NCBI GenBank assembly: GCA_900555545.1
Contig: USLQ01000039.1
Coordinates: 1 to 7,727 of the forward strand
Reading direction: 5' to 3'
Length of the DNA stretch: 7,727 bases
From: an uncultured Oscillospiraceae bacterium
GTDB taxonomy: Bacteria; Bacillota; Clostridia; Oscillospirales; Acutalibacteraceae
In this document: positions 7,092 through 7,727 of the stretch, in pieces
Layout: every line of letters starts with the position of its first letter
How positions within the stretch are numbered: position 1 is the first letter of the stretch
The notes under the pieces: generated by a model
What the model was told of the DNA's origin: nothing
The model's input: the letters and a program-made list of their open reading frames with translations, nothing else
Databases searched by the model: none
Made by a program: the position numbers and the translations under genes

Positions 7092-7282
7092 TCCGCCACC
7101 TCTCCTTCGGTGAGTTTTATAATTTTCTGCTCGGCGGATGCAAGCTCCTCATTGCAATAGCGGATCAGCTGCGTCCCCTCCTCAAAAAGTTTCATAGACT
7201 CCTCAAGGGAACGGCTTCCGCTTTCCAGTTCAACAGATATTTCTTCCAGGCGCGTCATTGCGCTTTCAAACGTCTTTTCCAT
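7088..7282 (-). CDS. xseB: Exodeoxyribonuclease VII small subunit
   Basis: XseB is the small, alpha-helical subunit of exonuclease VII. It binds the long coiled-coil arm of XseA in several copies to form the enzyme that degrades single-stranded DNA. The 64-residue protein has the family pattern FESAMTRLEEISVELESG followed by LEESMKLFEEG, and ends with C..ELASAEQKI and an acidic tail. The ATG at 7282 directly abuts the TAA stop of xseA, with GGAGG eight bases upstream. Its own TGA overlaps the ispA ATG. Placement between xseA and ispA is the standard Firmicute order. Confidence 0.95.
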   Translation of the reverse strand: MEKTFESAMTRLEEISVELESGSRSLEESMKLFEEGTQLIRYCNEELASAEQKIIKLTEGEVAE

Positions 7283-7727
7283 TTACAATTCCTCCGTCCT
7301 CGGATCAGTCTGATCGACAGTACAACGGATCTGTCCGTCGACAACTCTTAAAAGTATAGATTCACCCTTTTGCGTATCTTTTATACTCCGGATCACCTGG
7401 TTATTTGTGCCCAAGGCAATCGAATACCCGCGCCCCAAAATTTTTAATGGGCTGAGCAGCTCAAGTGATGTGGCAGCAGCGCCTGGCGCTTGTCCGCCGC
7501 AACCTGCCGGATAGACGCCTCCAAGCGATCCGTACACGCGTCCAGATGCTGACGCCTGTTTTCAACGAGCGTATATGGATTTTTTAAATAGTTCTCTCCT
7601 GCCACAGCAGCCAACCGATTTTTCTTTGCCTCCAGGGCAGCGGTAAGATCGGCCACCATTTTCAAGCGAAACCCGGCCAAACGGGCCATCAATTCACGCG
7701 AATCGGGAACGGCCAGTTCCGCGGCCG
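7283..7727 (-). CDS. xseA: Exodeoxyribonuclease VII large subunit, C-terminal part with an apparent frameshift
   Basis: This is the 3' end of xseA, which encodes the catalytic large subunit of exonuclease VII; the gene starts outside the window. One frame is open from the window edge (AAELAVPDSRELMARLAGF, a typical XseA segment) through the coiled-coil arm (NPYTLVENRRQHLDACTDRLEASIRQVAADKRQAL). It then loses similarity and stops at 7446-7444. The family's conserved C-terminal segment, TSLELLSPLKILGRGYSIALG, continues instead in the -1 frame and runs to the stop at 7285-7283. Re-reading the G at 7477 gives a smooth DKRQALAATSLELLSPL junction, so one base, probably a G of an original CTGGCTG, seems to be missing. 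No slippery heptamer is visible. If the deletion is real, the enzyme loses its last 70 or so residues; a sequencing or assembly error is equally possible. The intact xseB immediately downstream suggests the locus is otherwise maintained. Confidence 0.9.

Noticed and set aside
7444..7537. Programmed -1 frameshifting in xseA.
   Set aside because: The switch region, with codons GCG CTG CTG CCA, has no slippery heptamer, and I see no stimulatory Shine-Dalgarno-like element or clear hairpin. A lost base is simpler.
1..7727. A novel defence, mobile or biosynthetic system in the window.
   Set aside because: Every stretch is accounted for by known conserved genes or the tyrS T-box. No repeats, transposase, integrase, CRISPR array or unknown gene is visible.

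Overview
All the recognisable genes in this window are on the minus strand. They form a conserved housekeeping cluster of a low- to mid-GC Firmicute, most likely a clostridium (Oscillospiraceae-like). The main evidence is gene order. Read 5'->3' on the minus strand it runs xseA (C-terminal end only), xseB, ispA, dxs, tlyA, nadK, argR, recN, then a tyrosine T-box leader and the start of tyrS. Bacillus subtilis has yqiB-yqiC-yqiD-dxs-yqxC-ahrC-recN in the same order; nadK between tlyA and argR is the arrangement known from many clostridia. T-box control of tyrS and strong GGAGG-type ribosome binding sites also fit Firmicutes. The genus cannot be fixed from this sequence alone.

Layout from the right edge leftwards: 7727-7283 encodes the end of the large subunit of exonuclease VII, split by an apparent one-base frameshift near 7477. 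Then come the exonuclease VII small subunit (7282-7088), farnesyl diphosphate synthase (7091-6195), DXP synthase (6180-4309), the TlyA rRNA methyltransferase (4312-3464), NAD kinase (3507-2632), the arginine repressor (2630-2175) and RecN (2165-489). Junctions are a direct stop/start abutment, ATGA and TTGA overlaps, a 44-base overlap, and gaps of 1, 9 and 14 bases. No internal terminator is visible, so one polycistronic, translationally coupled transcript is likely. The 336 bases between recN and tyrS hold a near-perfect sigma-A promoter whose -35 hexamer contains the recN stop codon, a complete tyrosine T-box leader with a UAC specifier, and its terminator hairpin. The first 50 codons of tyrS fill 152-1.

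Functionally the cluster joins isoprenoid precursor supply (Dxs makes DXP, IspA makes farnesyl diphosphate), NADP supply (NadK), DNA repair (XseAB, RecN), rRNA modification (TlyA) and arginine regulation (ArgR). These are linked by conserved neighbourhood more than by a single pathway. I see no mobile element, CRISPR array, tRNA or rRNA gene, or unknown gene system. The points worth a second look are the xseA frameshift and the compact recN/tyrS junction, where the T-box terminator may also end the upstream operon.
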